A stretch of 6,519 nt of DNA from contig JAFOXE010000040.1 in NCBI GenBank assembly GCA_017425765.1, forward strand, positions 1-6,519. Reading direction: 5' to 3'. Shown here piece after piece: positions 1-6,519 of this stretch. Each line of letters begins with the position of its first letter. Position 1 is the stretch's first letter. The notes beneath the pieces are model-generated. The model was not told the origin of the DNA. It saw nothing but the letters and a program-made list of their open reading frames with translations, and ran no database searches. The position numbers and the translations under genes were made by a program. This DNA comes from Paraprevotella sp. Its GTDB lineage: Bacteria > Bacteroidota > Bacteroidia > Bacteroidales > Bacteroidaceae.

Positions 1-260
1 TCAACAGAAAGGCATGCTATGGAAACCAATGGGCACGCACTGTAGATGGCAGATGGATACCTGTAACAAAAGGACGTTTTACTTGTGATGCTACGGGACG
101 TCAGAACCAACGTCTTGACTACGATGGAGGATTGTCTGGAGATAGTTTCTTCCTATCCATGGGTGGTTTCTTTGACGACCACATGACATTCGGCACTATT
201 TTTGAGCGCAAAGGCAATATTACAGAGGCGCCCAACATCGATTTCTCTACACTCGAATAA
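1..260 (+). CDS. C-terminal fragment of an unrecognised protein (5' end outside window)
   Basis: An open frame enters from the left edge (first full codon at 3) and stops at TAA 258-260, giving the last 85 residues of a protein. I do not recognise a family. The fragment is rich in Gly, Asp, Phe and Thr, with short polar and aromatic stretches such as GGLSGDSFFLSMGGFFDDH and a final APNIDFSTLE, which suggests a beta-rich, soluble or secreted domain; that is inference only. There are two cysteines (near residues 5 and 28 of the fragment), no membrane segment and no obvious sorting signal at the C-terminus. The frame is uninterrupted, and the reading is supported by a strong hairpin 75 nt after the stop. 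The gene faces the synthase gene convergently, so they are not co-transcribed. The frame is fairly sure; the function is unknown. Confidence 0.72.
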   Translation, partial: NRKACYGNQWARTVDGRWIPVTKGRFTCDATGRQNQRLDYDGGLSGDSFFLSMGGFFDDHMTFGTIFERKGNITEAPNIDFSTLE

Positions 261-334
261 CAGCATTCCAACAGCATAACATAAAAGGCCTCCCACCTAC
301 CAATAAAGGAACACGAGGTACATCCAAAAACATT

Positions 335-373
335 TCTCCCCCGAACAGCCACACAAAGGCTGTTCGGGGGAGA
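335..373 (+). terminator. Perfect 16-bp hairpin, probable terminator of the plus-strand gene
   Basis: Arms 335-350 and 358-373 are perfectly complementary over 16 bp (GC-rich core CCCCCGAACAGCC) around a 7-nt loop ACACAAA. It lies 75 nt after the stop of the plus-strand gene. The plus-strand tail is only moderately T-rich (TTCATTTCT); the minus-strand tail holds TGTTTTTGG, so it may work in both directions and also stop any read-through from the right. Direction is inferred from gene context. Confidence 0.7.
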
Positions 374-434
374 TTCATTTCTGCACCACAACACATCGTC
401 GCCACACCCCTCCCACACGCACACCACTTCCCCA

Positions 435-532
435 CCTCAAAACACACCGTGGTGTGAGTACACCCTACACGAGCATATCGCGCCCGCAAGGCGTACGTCT
501 AAGTGTATCTCACACGCACGCGTGTTTTGAGG
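435..532. repeat. Long imperfect inverted repeat (98-nt hairpin, about 36 pairs)
   Basis: The pairing segments, from outside inward, are 435-445 with 522-532 (11 bp, CCTCAAAACAC), 448-451 with 517-520, 452-458 with 509-515, 459-463 with 503-507, 466-467 with 500-501, 469-471 with 496-498, and an apical CGCC/GGCG 481-484 with 490-493. Only small bulges and mismatches interrupt the first 27 pairs. Neither strand has a T tract after it, so it does not look like an intrinsic terminator. Its strand and role are unknown. Confidence 0.7.
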
Positions 533-551
533 GCAGATGCTCGCCTCGTTC

Positions 552-604
552 GAACGGAGTATAGAAGTGCATGGTAAAGGGCGTTGGAAACCCTGTATCC
601 GTTC
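552..604. repeat. Inverted repeat forming a hairpin
   Basis: GAACGGA at 552-558 pairs with TCCGTTC at 598-604, and after a one-base bulge (G559) TATAG 560-564 pairs with CTGTA 593-597, including one G-T wobble: 12 pairs in all. Its right arm overlaps the left arm of the next hairpin at 601-604, so the two cannot both form completely. Confidence 0.5.
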
Positions 605-636
605 TAATAGGGGATAACTCCTCCCCGTATTAGAGC
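601..636. repeat. Inverted repeat forming a hairpin
   Basis: GTTCTAATA 601-609 pairs with TATTAGAGC 628-636 (nine pairs, one a wobble). After a G-G mismatch, GGG 611-613 pairs with CCC 624-626. The loop is ten bases. No T tract follows on either strand. Confidence 0.5.
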
Positions 637-683
637 AACACTCTTGCGCAAAGGATACTCGGTACGCATCCGGATAAGAACAC

Positions 684-729
684 AAAAACATCCCCACAAG
701 TTCTCATGTATCGGAACATGTGGGGATGT
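684..729 (-). terminator. Intrinsic terminator of the inositol-phosphate synthase gene
   Basis: Arms 688-698 (ACATCCCCACA) and 719-729 (TGTGGGGATGT) form 11 bp. After an A-A mismatch, GTTC 700-703 pairs with GAAC 714-717. On the minus strand the stem is followed directly by five T (684-688) and then GTGTTCTTAT. The hairpin begins 23 nt after the stop codon of the synthase, the usual placing for an intrinsic terminator. Confidence 0.85.
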
Positions 730-752
730 ACTGTATCAAAAGGGAAAATCGT

Positions 753-2060
753 TTAATCGATTTCCTCATCGGCCTCGTAACCGCCCATTTCGCGGATGGC
801 GTTCTTCAGCATAACGTATTGCTGGAACAGATGGTTTACGGGCACCTCGTCGGCGGTGTAATCGTGCATCGGACTCTTAAGATAGAAACTCAGGAAACGC
901 TGCGTTCCGTAACGGTCGGCACGGGCTGCTAAGTCGCTCAGCAACACCAAATCGAGGCAAAGGGGAGCTGCAAGAATGGAGTCGCGGCACAAGAAGTTAA
1001 TCTTGATTTGCATGGGGTAACCCATCCATCCAAAAATGTCTATATTGTCCCAACCTTCTTTGTTGTCGTTGCGAGGAGGATAGTAGTTGATGCGAACTTT
1101 ATGGTAATAATCAGTATAAAGATCGGGCTGTTCCTCAGGAACAAGTATGGACTCAAGGGTAGAAAGTTTGCTAACCTCCTTTGTGCGGAAATTGGCAGGT
1201 TCGTCTAACACCAAACCGTCGCGGTTGCCTAGAATGTTGGTGGAAAACCAACCCGAAAGACCTAAGCAGCGAGTACCGATGATGGGAGCAAAGCCCGACT
1301 TAACCAACGTTTGTCCGGTTTTGAAGTCTTTTCCGGCAATGGGCATTTTAGTCTTCTCGGCAAGTTGCCACATAGCGGGGAAATCGACCGTTGTATTAGG
1401 GGCACCCATGATGAAAGGAGCGCCTTCCATCAGAGCAGCATAGGCATAGCACATAGAGGGAGCGATGTGTTCCTTATCGTCGGCCTTCATAGCTTGTTCA
1501 AAGGCAGCTAATGAGCCATGAATCTCGTCCACCACTGGCACATATATCTCAGTAGAAGCAGCCCAAAGAACTACCACACGGGCACAATCATTCTCTGCCT
1601 TGAAGCGACGGATATCATCACGGATCTGCTCCATCATATCCCAACGATTGGCACACGTCTTTACATTGTTACCCTCCAAACGGCTGGCATAGGCAGGATC
1701 GAAGGCCGCCGGCATGGGCACAATTTTTTCTAATTCGTCCTTGACAGGTTTGATGTCGCGGTAGCGCAACACCTCGGCATTGAGAGCAGCCTCGTAGGCA
1801 TTGGCAGGATATACATCCCACGCTCCAAACACCATATCGCTGAGCGATGTCAAAGGTACGATTTCACCATAATGAAGATATTGTTTCTCGGCTCCCTTAC
1901 CCACACGAATTTTGTCGTATTGGGTCATTGAGCCTACTGGCTTGGACAAGCCCTTGCGAGCCATAAGGACACCGGTTATGAAGGTGGTGGTAACTGCACC
2001 CAATCCCACACAAAGTACACCGAGTTTACCGTCTGCCGGCTTTACGTTTGTTTGTTTCAT
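753..2060 (-). CDS. Inositol-3-phosphate synthase (myo-inositol-1-phosphate synthase)
   Basis: A 435-residue cytosolic enzyme that converts D-glucose 6-phosphate to 1D-myo-inositol 3-phosphate with tightly bound NAD+ (EC 5.5.1.4), the committed step of inositol synthesis. Visible landmarks are an N-terminal Rossmann motif GLGAVTTT (residues 19-26), PNTTVDFP (about 221-228), the active-site segment GKDFKTGQTLVKSG (243-256; compare GDDFKSGQT in eukaryotic enzymes) with candidate catalytic lysines 247 and 254, NILGNRDG (275-282) followed by FRTKEVSK, and DSILAAPLCLDLVLLSDLA (360-378). The length fits the bacteroidal form, shorter than the roughly 510-530 residues of eukaryotes. I chose ATG 2060 because family homology begins at MKQTNVKPADGKLG and AAAGGG lies just upstream. 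An in-frame ATG at 2165 would add 35 unrelated, partly hydrophobic residues. Terminators on both sides imply a single-gene transcript. In Bacteroides this enzyme feeds inositol lipid synthesis, but no partner genes are visible here. Confidence 0.95.
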   Translation of the reverse strand: MKQTNVKPADGKLGVLCVGLGAVTTTFITGVLMARKGLSKPVGSMTQYDKIRVGKGAEKQYLHYGEIVPLTSLSDMVFGAWDVYPANAYEAALNAEVLRYRDIKPVKDELEKIVPMPAAFDPAYASRLEGNNVKTCANRWDMMEQIRDDIRRFKAENDCARVVVLWAASTEIYVPVVDEIHGSLAAFEQAMKADDKEHIAPSMCYAYAALMEGAPFIMGAPNTTVDFPAMWQLAEKTKMPIAGKDFKTGQTLVKSGFAPIIGTRCLGLSGWFSTNILGNRDGLVLDEPANFRTKEVSKLSTLESILVPEEQPDLYTDYYHKVRINYYPPRNDNKEGWDNIDIFGWMGYPMQIKINFLCRDSILAAPLCLDLVLLSDLAARADRYGTQRFLSFYLKSPMHDYTADEVPVNHLFQQYVMLKNAIREMGGYEADEEID

Positions 2061-2292
2061 ATTTCCCTTTATCTTTGATTTATTATTGTATAACCTTTGG
2101 TCTTTGACCGACATCCCGACATTCCCCAAGCATAATAGGAGTGCAAAGAGAACGCATGCCGACAAAAATCATACAATAATCGCAAAAACATTTAACACGG
2201 ACAAAATAATCGCCTTAAACCCTCTTAAAAAAGCTCAAAAGAACGAGAAAAGGCACAAATATGTACAAAAAACACGTAGAATAAGAAAAAAG
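2061..2292 (-). other. Leader and promoter region of the synthase (no clear promoter match)
   Basis: This AT-rich stretch lies between the rpoC terminator and the synthase start and must hold the synthase promoter if the terminator is efficient. I found no clean Bacteroidota promoter pair (TTTG, then 19-21 bases, then TAnnTTTG). The nearest -7-like match is TATGCTTG on the minus strand (2127-2134), which lacks a TTTG at the right distance. Two short direct repeats are present: AATAATCGC at 2175-2183 and 2205-2213, exactly 30 bp apart, and CCGACAT at 2108-2114 and 2116-2122. Confidence 0.4.
2062..2070 (-). promoter_or_regulatory. Probable ribosome binding region of the synthase
   Basis: On the minus strand the bases AAAGGGAAA end two nucleotides before ATG 2060, within a wider A-rich leader. 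Such weak, A-rich leaders are common in Bacteroidota. Together with protein homology this supports the start at 2060 rather than 2165. Confidence 0.45.
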
Positions 2293-2336
2293 AAATCCTC
2301 CGAACAGCCGAGATTCATCAGCCATTCGGAGGATTT
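2286..2336 (-). terminator. Intrinsic terminator after rpoC
   Basis: Arms 2293-2304 (AAATCCTCCGAA) and 2325-2336 (TTCGGAGGATTT) form a perfect 12-bp stem around a 20-nt loop. On the minus strand the stem is followed by C and six T (2286-2291), then CTTATTC. It begins 71 nt after the rpoC stop and marks the likely end of the rpoC transcript. The loop is unusually long and contains GGCTG twice in direct orientation. Confidence 0.85.
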
Positions 2337-2358
2337 CCGTTAAGAGATGTATTCTAAT

Positions 2359-2398
2359 GGTTTTCTCACTACCCTCAAAAGAAGATAGAGAGAAAACC
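2359..2398 (-). other. Second hairpin just after the rpoC stop codon
   Basis: GGTTTTCTC 2359-2367 and GAGAAAACC 2390-2398 form a perfect 9-bp stem with a 22-nt loop. It starts 9 nt after the rpoC stop codon and is not followed by a T tract on the minus strand (CATTAGAATAC). It is more likely a 3'-end RNA structure protecting the message or assisting release than a terminator by itself; that role is inference. Confidence 0.55.
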
Positions 2399-2407
2399 GA
2401 AAGTTAA

Positions 2408-5400
2408 CTATTGTGCATCGTCCATATCAAGAATTGACTTGCGATTGGCAAAGGCACGATCGTAATCTTCCTTACTGCCTACCACAATCTTATCGAATTC
2501 GCGCAAACCGGTACCGGCAGGAATCAAGTGACCGCAAATCACATTTTCCTTCATACCTTCCAAGCGGTCTGACTTAGCACGAATAGCGGCTTCGTTAAGA
2601 ACCTTAGTAGTTTCCTGGAAGGAAGCAGCAGACATGAAGCTTGATGTTTGAAGAGCTGCACGTGTGATACCTTGCAAGATTTGAGTTGATGTAGCAGGAA
2701 CTGCATCGCGAACCACAACCAACTTCAAGTCCTTACGCTTCAAAGTAGAGTTCTCATCGCGCAACTTGCGAGCGGTAACAATCATACCTGCTTGCATAGT
2801 CTCTGAATCACCAGCATCAATAACTACCTTCTTGCCCCAGATGCGATCGTTCTCCTCTGCAAACTCCAACTTGTCGACAACTTGTTGCTCCAAGAAGCGA
2901 GTATCGCCCGGTTCCTCAATCTGAACCTTGCGCATCATCTGACGAACGATGACTTCAAAGTGCTTATCATTAATCTTCACACCTTGCAAACGGTATACGT
3001 CTTGGATTTCGTTAACGATGTACTCTTGCACAGCTGTAGGACCCTTGATGGCCAAGATGTCGGCCGGAGTGATGGCACCATCTGACAACGGAGTACCGGC
3101 GCGAACATAGTCATTCTCTTGTACCAAGATTTGCTTCGATAGCGGTACCAAGTACTTGCGTACATCGCCCACCTTAGAGGTTACGATAATTTCACGATTA
3201 CCACGCTTAAGCTTACCCATTGTAATCTCACCATCAATTTCAGATACCACTGCAGGATTTGACGGGTTACGAGCCTCAAACAACTCGGTCACACGTGGAA
3301 GACCTCCGGTGATGTCACCAGCCTTACCAACAGCACGTGGAATCTTAACCAAGACATCACCAGCCTTGATAGTTTGGTTGTCTTCAATCACCAAGTGGCC
3401 ACCAATTGGCAAGTTATAAGTGCGGATAAGTTCTCCATTCTCGTCCAAAATATGAGCAGAAGGAACCTTTGTCTTATCCTTAGACTCGATGATAATCAAC
3501 TCACGCAAACCTGTAGTTTCGTCGGAATCCACACGGTAAGTAACACCTTCGACAACATCCTCGAATACCACCTTACCTGAAGTTTCAGTAACGATTACGG
3601 CGTTGAACGGATCCCACTTAGCAATAAGCTTGCCCTTTTCTACCTTTTCGCCTTCTGAAACGTATAGAGTTGAACCGTAAGGAACATTTTGTGAAAAGAG
3701 TACAATACCTGTATTCACATCAACGAAACGTACTTCGGCCAAACGACCTACAACCATCTTAGCTGCTGCACCATTTTCGTCTACAATGTCTACTGTACGC
3801 AACTCCTCGAACTCGATCTTAGAATCATATTTAGCCACGATAGAAGCATTGGCTGCTGCATTCGAGGCCACACCACCGGCGTGGAACGTACGAAGTGTCA
3901 ACTGTGTACCCGGCTCACCAATAGATTGTGCTGCGATAACACCAACAGCCTCACCCTTCTGAACCATACGGCTGGAAGCCAAGTTGCGACCATAACACTT
4001 CATGCAGACACCCTTCTTGCTCTCGCAGGTAAGCACTGAACGAATTTCAACACTCTCAATTGGAGAGTTTTCAATTTCTTTAGCCAAAGCCTCAGTGATT
4101 TCCTCACCGGCAGCCACAATCAACTTTCCTGTTGAAGGATGTATAATATCGTGTACAGACACACGACCCAAGATACGTTCTGATAGAGATGAAATCACCT
4201 CGTCACCATTCTTCAAAGCTGTGCAAACCAAACCACGCAACGTACCGCAATCTTCTTCGTTGATGATCACATCGTGAGATACGTCAACCAAACGACGAGT
4301 CAAGTAACCTGCGTCGGCAGTCTTCAATGCGGTATCCGCCAAACCCTTACGAGCACCGTGGGTAGAAATAAAATACTCCAACACGCTCATACCTTCCTTA
4401 AAGTTAGAAAGAATCGGGTTCTCGATAATTTGTGCAGTTTCGGCACCTGCTTTCTGAGGCTTAGCCATCAAACCACGCATACCAGAAAGCTGACTAATCT
4501 GACCTGCAGAACCACGGGCACCTGAATCCAACATCATGTATACGGCATTGAAACCTTGGTCAGCCTCGCGCATGGTCTTCATCAAGACACTTGAAAGATT
4601 ATTGTTTACGTGTGTCCATGTATCAATAACTTGGTTGTAACGTTCGTTGTCGGTGATGAAACCCATTCCGTAGTCGTTGGTAATGCGCTCAATCTCCTCA
4701 TTTCCTTTACGTACCAATTCTTCTTTCTCTTCGGGGATGATGATATCGCCCAAGTTAAAGGACAATCCACCATCGTAGGCCATCTTGTAACCCAAGTTCT
4801 TAATACCATCCAAGAACTCACAAGCACGAGCCACACCTACGGTCTTAATAACATCGGTAATGATACCACGCAAGGTCTTCTTAGAAATGATATCATTAAA
4901 GAAACCGACTTCTGTTGGTACAATCTCATTCACGATTACACGACCTACAGAAGTTTCAACCATCTTCTTTACTAGTTGGCCTTCTTCGTTCAAATCATCA
5001 ACGATAACCTTAACCGGAGCATGAATATCTACACGCTTTTCGTTGTAGGCAATGATGGCCTCTTCAGGACCATAGAAAGTCAAGCCCTCACCCAAAGCAC
5101 CCGGACGTAGTTTGGTTATGTAGTACAAACCTAACACCATATCTTGCGAAGGCACAGTAATAGGAGCACCGTTAGCAGGATTCAAGATGTTGTGTGATTG
5201 CAACATTAGCAATTGAGCTTCAAGAATAGCTTCGTTGCTCAACGGCAAGTGTACAGCCATCTGGTCACCGTCGAAATCGGCATTGAACGCAGTACATGCC
5301 AATGGGTGCAACTGAATAGCCTTACCCTCAATCATCTTTGGTTGGAAAGCTTGAATACCCAAACGGTGCAATGTCGGGGCACGGTTCAACAAAACAGGGT

Positions 5401-6519
5401 GTCCCTTCATCACATATTCCAAAATATCCCAAATGATTGGTTCCTTGCGATCAACAATCTTCTTTGCAGACTTTACAGTCTTTACAATTCCTCGCTCAAT
5501 TAACTTACGAATGATAAATGGTTTGTATAGCTCGGCTGCCATCAACTTCGGCAAACCACACTCACCCATCTTCAATTCAGGACCTACAACGATTACCGAA
5601 CGAGCAGAGTAATCAACACGCTTACCCAACAAGTTCTGACGGAAACGACCTTGCTTACCTTTCAACTTATCAGAAAGTGATTGCAAAGGACGATTAGCAT
5701 CGGTCTTCACAGCACTACTCTTACGTGAATTGTCAAATAGGCTGTCAACAGCCTCTTGCAACATACGTTTCTCATTACGCAAAATTACCTCAGGAGCCTT
5801 GATTTCAATCAAACGCTTCAAACGGTTGTTGCGAATGATGACACGACGATACAAATCATTGATGTCAGAAGTGGCAAAACGGCCACCATCAAGCGGAACG
5901 AGCGGACGCAATTCAGGCGGAATTACAGGAAGAATCTTCATAATCATCCACTCAGGCTTGTTCTTATTACGGCTTGAACGGAAAGATTCTACGACTTGCA
6001 AACGCTTCAAGGCCTCGTTTTTACGTTGCTGAGCTGTATCGGAACCCGCACGATCACGCAATTCGTAAGACAACTTGTCCAAGTCTAAACGCACCAATAA
6101 GTCGTAGATAGCCTCGGCACCCATCTTGGCGATGAACTTGTTTGGATCGTTGTCGTCCAAATATTGATTTTCCTTTGGAAGTGTTTCCAACTTCTCAAGG
6201 TACTCGTCTTCAGTAAGCAAGTCATACTCTTGCAAACCTTCTTCTGCTAGAATACCCGGCTGAATAACTACATAACGCTCATAGTATATAATAGAGTCCA
6301 ATTTCTTGGTTGGTAAACCCAAAAGGTAACCTATCTTGTTAGGCAAAGAACGGAAATACCAAATGTGGGCTACAGGTACCACCAATTGAATGTGACCAGA
6401 ACGTTCTCGACGAACCTTCTTTTCTGTCACCTCAACACCACAACGATCGCAAACTATACCTTTGTAACGGATACGCTTATACTTACCACAATGGCATTCA
6501 TAATCCTTTGTCGGACCAA
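2408..6519 (-). CDS. rpoC: DNA-directed RNA polymerase subunit beta-prime (N-terminus outside window)
   Basis: The catalytic largest subunit of RNA polymerase. The frame is open from the right edge to TAG 2408-2410, giving 1369 residues; relatives have about 1430, so about 58 are missing. A GTG at 6430 is internal valine, not a start, because upstream codons read as beta-prime. Landmarks in order: N-terminal zinc site CHC (6488-6496) and CDRC (6440-6451); [28 protein letters not shown]; the Mg-binding NADFDGDQ (5261-5284) with three catalytic aspartates; F-loop region [20 protein letters not shown]; bridge helix [20 protein letters not shown]; second zinc site, Cys at 4247-4249 plus [11 protein letters not shown] (3995-4027); trigger-loop start [16 protein letters not shown]; and the C-terminal [13 protein letters not shown] and [15 protein letters not shown]. 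All catalytic and zinc residues in view are intact. Three otherwise conserved positions differ (see findings). rpoB is expected upstream, outside the window. A terminator follows. Confidence 0.99.
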   Translation of the reverse strand, partial: GPTKDYECHCGKYKRIRYKGIVCDRCGVEVTEKKVRRERSGHIQLVVPVAHIWYFRSLPNKIGYLLGLPTKKLDSIIYYERYVVIQPGILAEEGLQEYDLLTEDEYLEKLETLPKENQYLDDNDPNKFIAKMGAEAIYDLLVRLDLDKLSYELRDRAGSDTAQQRKNEALKRLQVVESFRSSRNKNKPEWMIMKILPVIPPELRPLVPLDGGRFATSDINDLYRRVIIRNNRLKRLIEIKAPEVILRNEKRMLQEAVDSLFDNSRKSSAVKTDANRPLQSLSDKLKGKQGRFRQNLLGKRVDYSARSVIVVGPELKMGECGLPKLMAAELYKPFIIRKLIERGIVKTVKSAKKIVDRKEPIIWDILEYVMKGHPVLLNRAPTLHRLGIQAFQPKMIEGKAIQLHPLACTAFNADFDGDQMAVHLPLSNEAILEAQLLMLQSHNILNPANGAPITVPSQDMVLGLYYITKLRPGALGEGLTFYGPEEAIIAYNEKRVDIHAPVKVIVDDLNEEGQLVKKMVETSVGRVIVNEIVPTEVGFFNDIISKKTLRGIITDVIKTVGVARACEFLDGIKNLGYKMAYDGGLSFNLGDIIIPEEKEELVRKGNEEIERITNDYGMGFITDNERYNQVIDTWTHVNNNLSSVLMKTMREADQGFNAVYMMLDSGARGSAGQISQLSGMRGLMAKPQKAGAETAQIIENPILSNFKEGMSVLEYFISTHGARKGLADTALKTADAGYLTRRLVDVSHDVIINEEDCGTLRGLVCTALKNGDEVISSLSERILGRVSVHDIIHPSTGKLIVAAGEEITEALAKEIENSPIESVEIRSVLTCESKKGVCMKCYGRNLASSRMVQKGEAVGVIAAQSIGEPGTQLTLRTFHAGGVASNAAANASIVAKYDSKIEFEELRTVDIVDENGAAAKMVVGRLAEVRFVDVNTGIVLFSQNVPYGSTLYVSEGEKVEKGKLIAKWDPFNAVIVTETSGKVVFEDVVEGVTYRVDSDETTGLRELIIIESKDKTKVPSAHILDENGELIRTYNLPIGGHLVIEDNQTIKAGDVLVKIPRAVGKAGDITGGLPRVTELFEARNPSNPAVVSEIDGEITMGKLKRGNREIIVTSKVGDVRKYLVPLSKQILVQENDYVRAGTPLSDGAITPADILAIKGPTAVQEYIVNEIQDVYRLQGVKINDKHFEVIVRQMMRKVQIEEPGDTRFLEQQVVDKLEFAEENDRIWGKKVVIDAGDSETMQAGMIVTARKLRDENSTLKRKDLKLVVVRDAVPATSTQILQGITRAALQTSSFMSAASFQETTKVLNEAAIRAKSDRLEGMKENVICGHLIPAGTGLREFDKIVVGSKEDYDRAFANRKSILDMDDAQ

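Larger units (their letters stand above)
374..682. other. Non-coding island with dense inverted repeats between convergent genes
   Basis: No convincing gene lies in this 309-nt stretch between the two terminators. The left part (about 383-446) is strongly strand-asymmetric: C and A dominate and G is scarce on the plus strand. The right part holds three hairpin-forming segments (435-532, 552-604 and 601-636) and short palindromes such as CGTTCGAACG (547-556) and ATCCGGAT (668-675). Because both flanking genes point into this region, the structures cannot be promoters or leaders of those genes. The island could be an untranslated RNA, a dispersed palindromic repeat or a transposon remnant; the sequence alone does not decide. 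No target-site duplication, clean promoter or U-rich exit was found around the large hairpin. Confidence 0.5.

Noticed and set aside
119..489. Two minus-strand open frames antisense to the plus-strand gene and its terminator
   Set aside because: They overlap each other and the 335-373 hairpin, are rich in Cys and Trp, and have no family resemblance. The plus frame ending at 260 followed by a terminator is a better reading.
435..532. Integron attC site as an explanation of the long hairpin
   Set aside because: The ends do not match the attC core sites (RYYYAAC and GTTRRRY), and no integrase or cassette gene is visible.
541..565. tRNA T-loop-like GTTCGAAC
   Set aside because: The flanking bases do not form the five-pair T stem, and no anticodon or acceptor arm is present; the word is part of the palindrome CGTTCGAACG.
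437..697. Minus-strand open frame of 86 codons in the intergenic island
   Set aside because: It crosses the synthase terminator and all three inverted repeats, has unusual composition (many Cys and Arg), no recognisable family and no ribosome site; it is best read as a chance frame over structured DNA. If the region is a multicopy repeat, similar spurious proteins may be annotated elsewhere.
2127..2134. TATGCTTG as the -7 element of the synthase promoter
   Set aside because: One mismatch to TAnnTTTG, and no TTTG lies 19-21 bases upstream, so I do not annotate it as a promoter.
2061..2165. N-terminal extension of the synthase from ATG 2165
   Set aside because: The extra 35 residues resemble a weak hydrophobic leader, but synthase homology begins at residue 36 (ATG 2060), which has an AAAGGG upstream. 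The enzyme is cytosolic.
1912..2343. Plus-strand open frame of 143 codons across the synthase start and upstream region
   Set aside because: It is antisense to the synthase and reads through its leader and the rpoC terminator; the Lys-rich end simply reflects the A-rich DNA.
6428..6430. GTG at 6430 as the start of rpoC
   Set aside because: The frame continues upstream with [17 protein letters not shown] and the first zinc site of beta-prime, so this is an internal valine codon.

Overview
The window looks like chromosomal DNA of a member of the Bacteroidales (Bacteroidota). The evidence is a long minus-strand rpoC whose protein reads as the Bacteroidales form of RNA polymerase beta-prime (for example [14 protein letters not shown] near its N-terminus), together with a myo-inositol-phosphate synthase of the type found in that order. 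The start of the synthase is preceded by an A-rich, weakly Shine-Dalgarno-like leader. I cannot name genus or species from the sequence alone.

Layout from left to right. Positions 1-260 are the 3' end of a plus-strand gene I do not recognise. Positions 261-752 are a convergent intergenic region. A 16-bp hairpin (335-373) probably ends the plus-strand gene, and a hairpin with a T tract on the minus strand (684-729) probably ends the synthase gene. Between them lies about 300 bp of non-coding DNA dense in inverted repeats, including a 98-nt long imperfect hairpin (435-532). This island is the least explained part of the window. Positions 753-2060 (minus) encode a complete inositol-3-phosphate synthase. 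Positions 2061-2407 separate it from rpoC and hold two rpoC-proximal hairpins, one a strong intrinsic terminator, followed by an AT-rich leader. Positions 2408-6519 (minus) are rpoC, complete at its C-terminus but running off the right edge at its N-terminus; about 58 residues are missing by comparison with relatives.

How the genes relate: rpoC is the probable last gene of its operon, since a terminator follows it. The synthase sits between two terminators and appears to be its own transcription unit, so its position next to rpoC does not imply a shared function. The synthase would feed myo-inositol phosphate to inositol lipid or inositol phosphate metabolism, but no partner gene of that pathway is visible here. 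No tRNA, rRNA, CRISPR array, insertion sequence or phage gene was found. Apart from the structured island, the points of interest are a few unusual residues at strongly conserved positions of beta-prime, and a sequence shared between two separate terminators.
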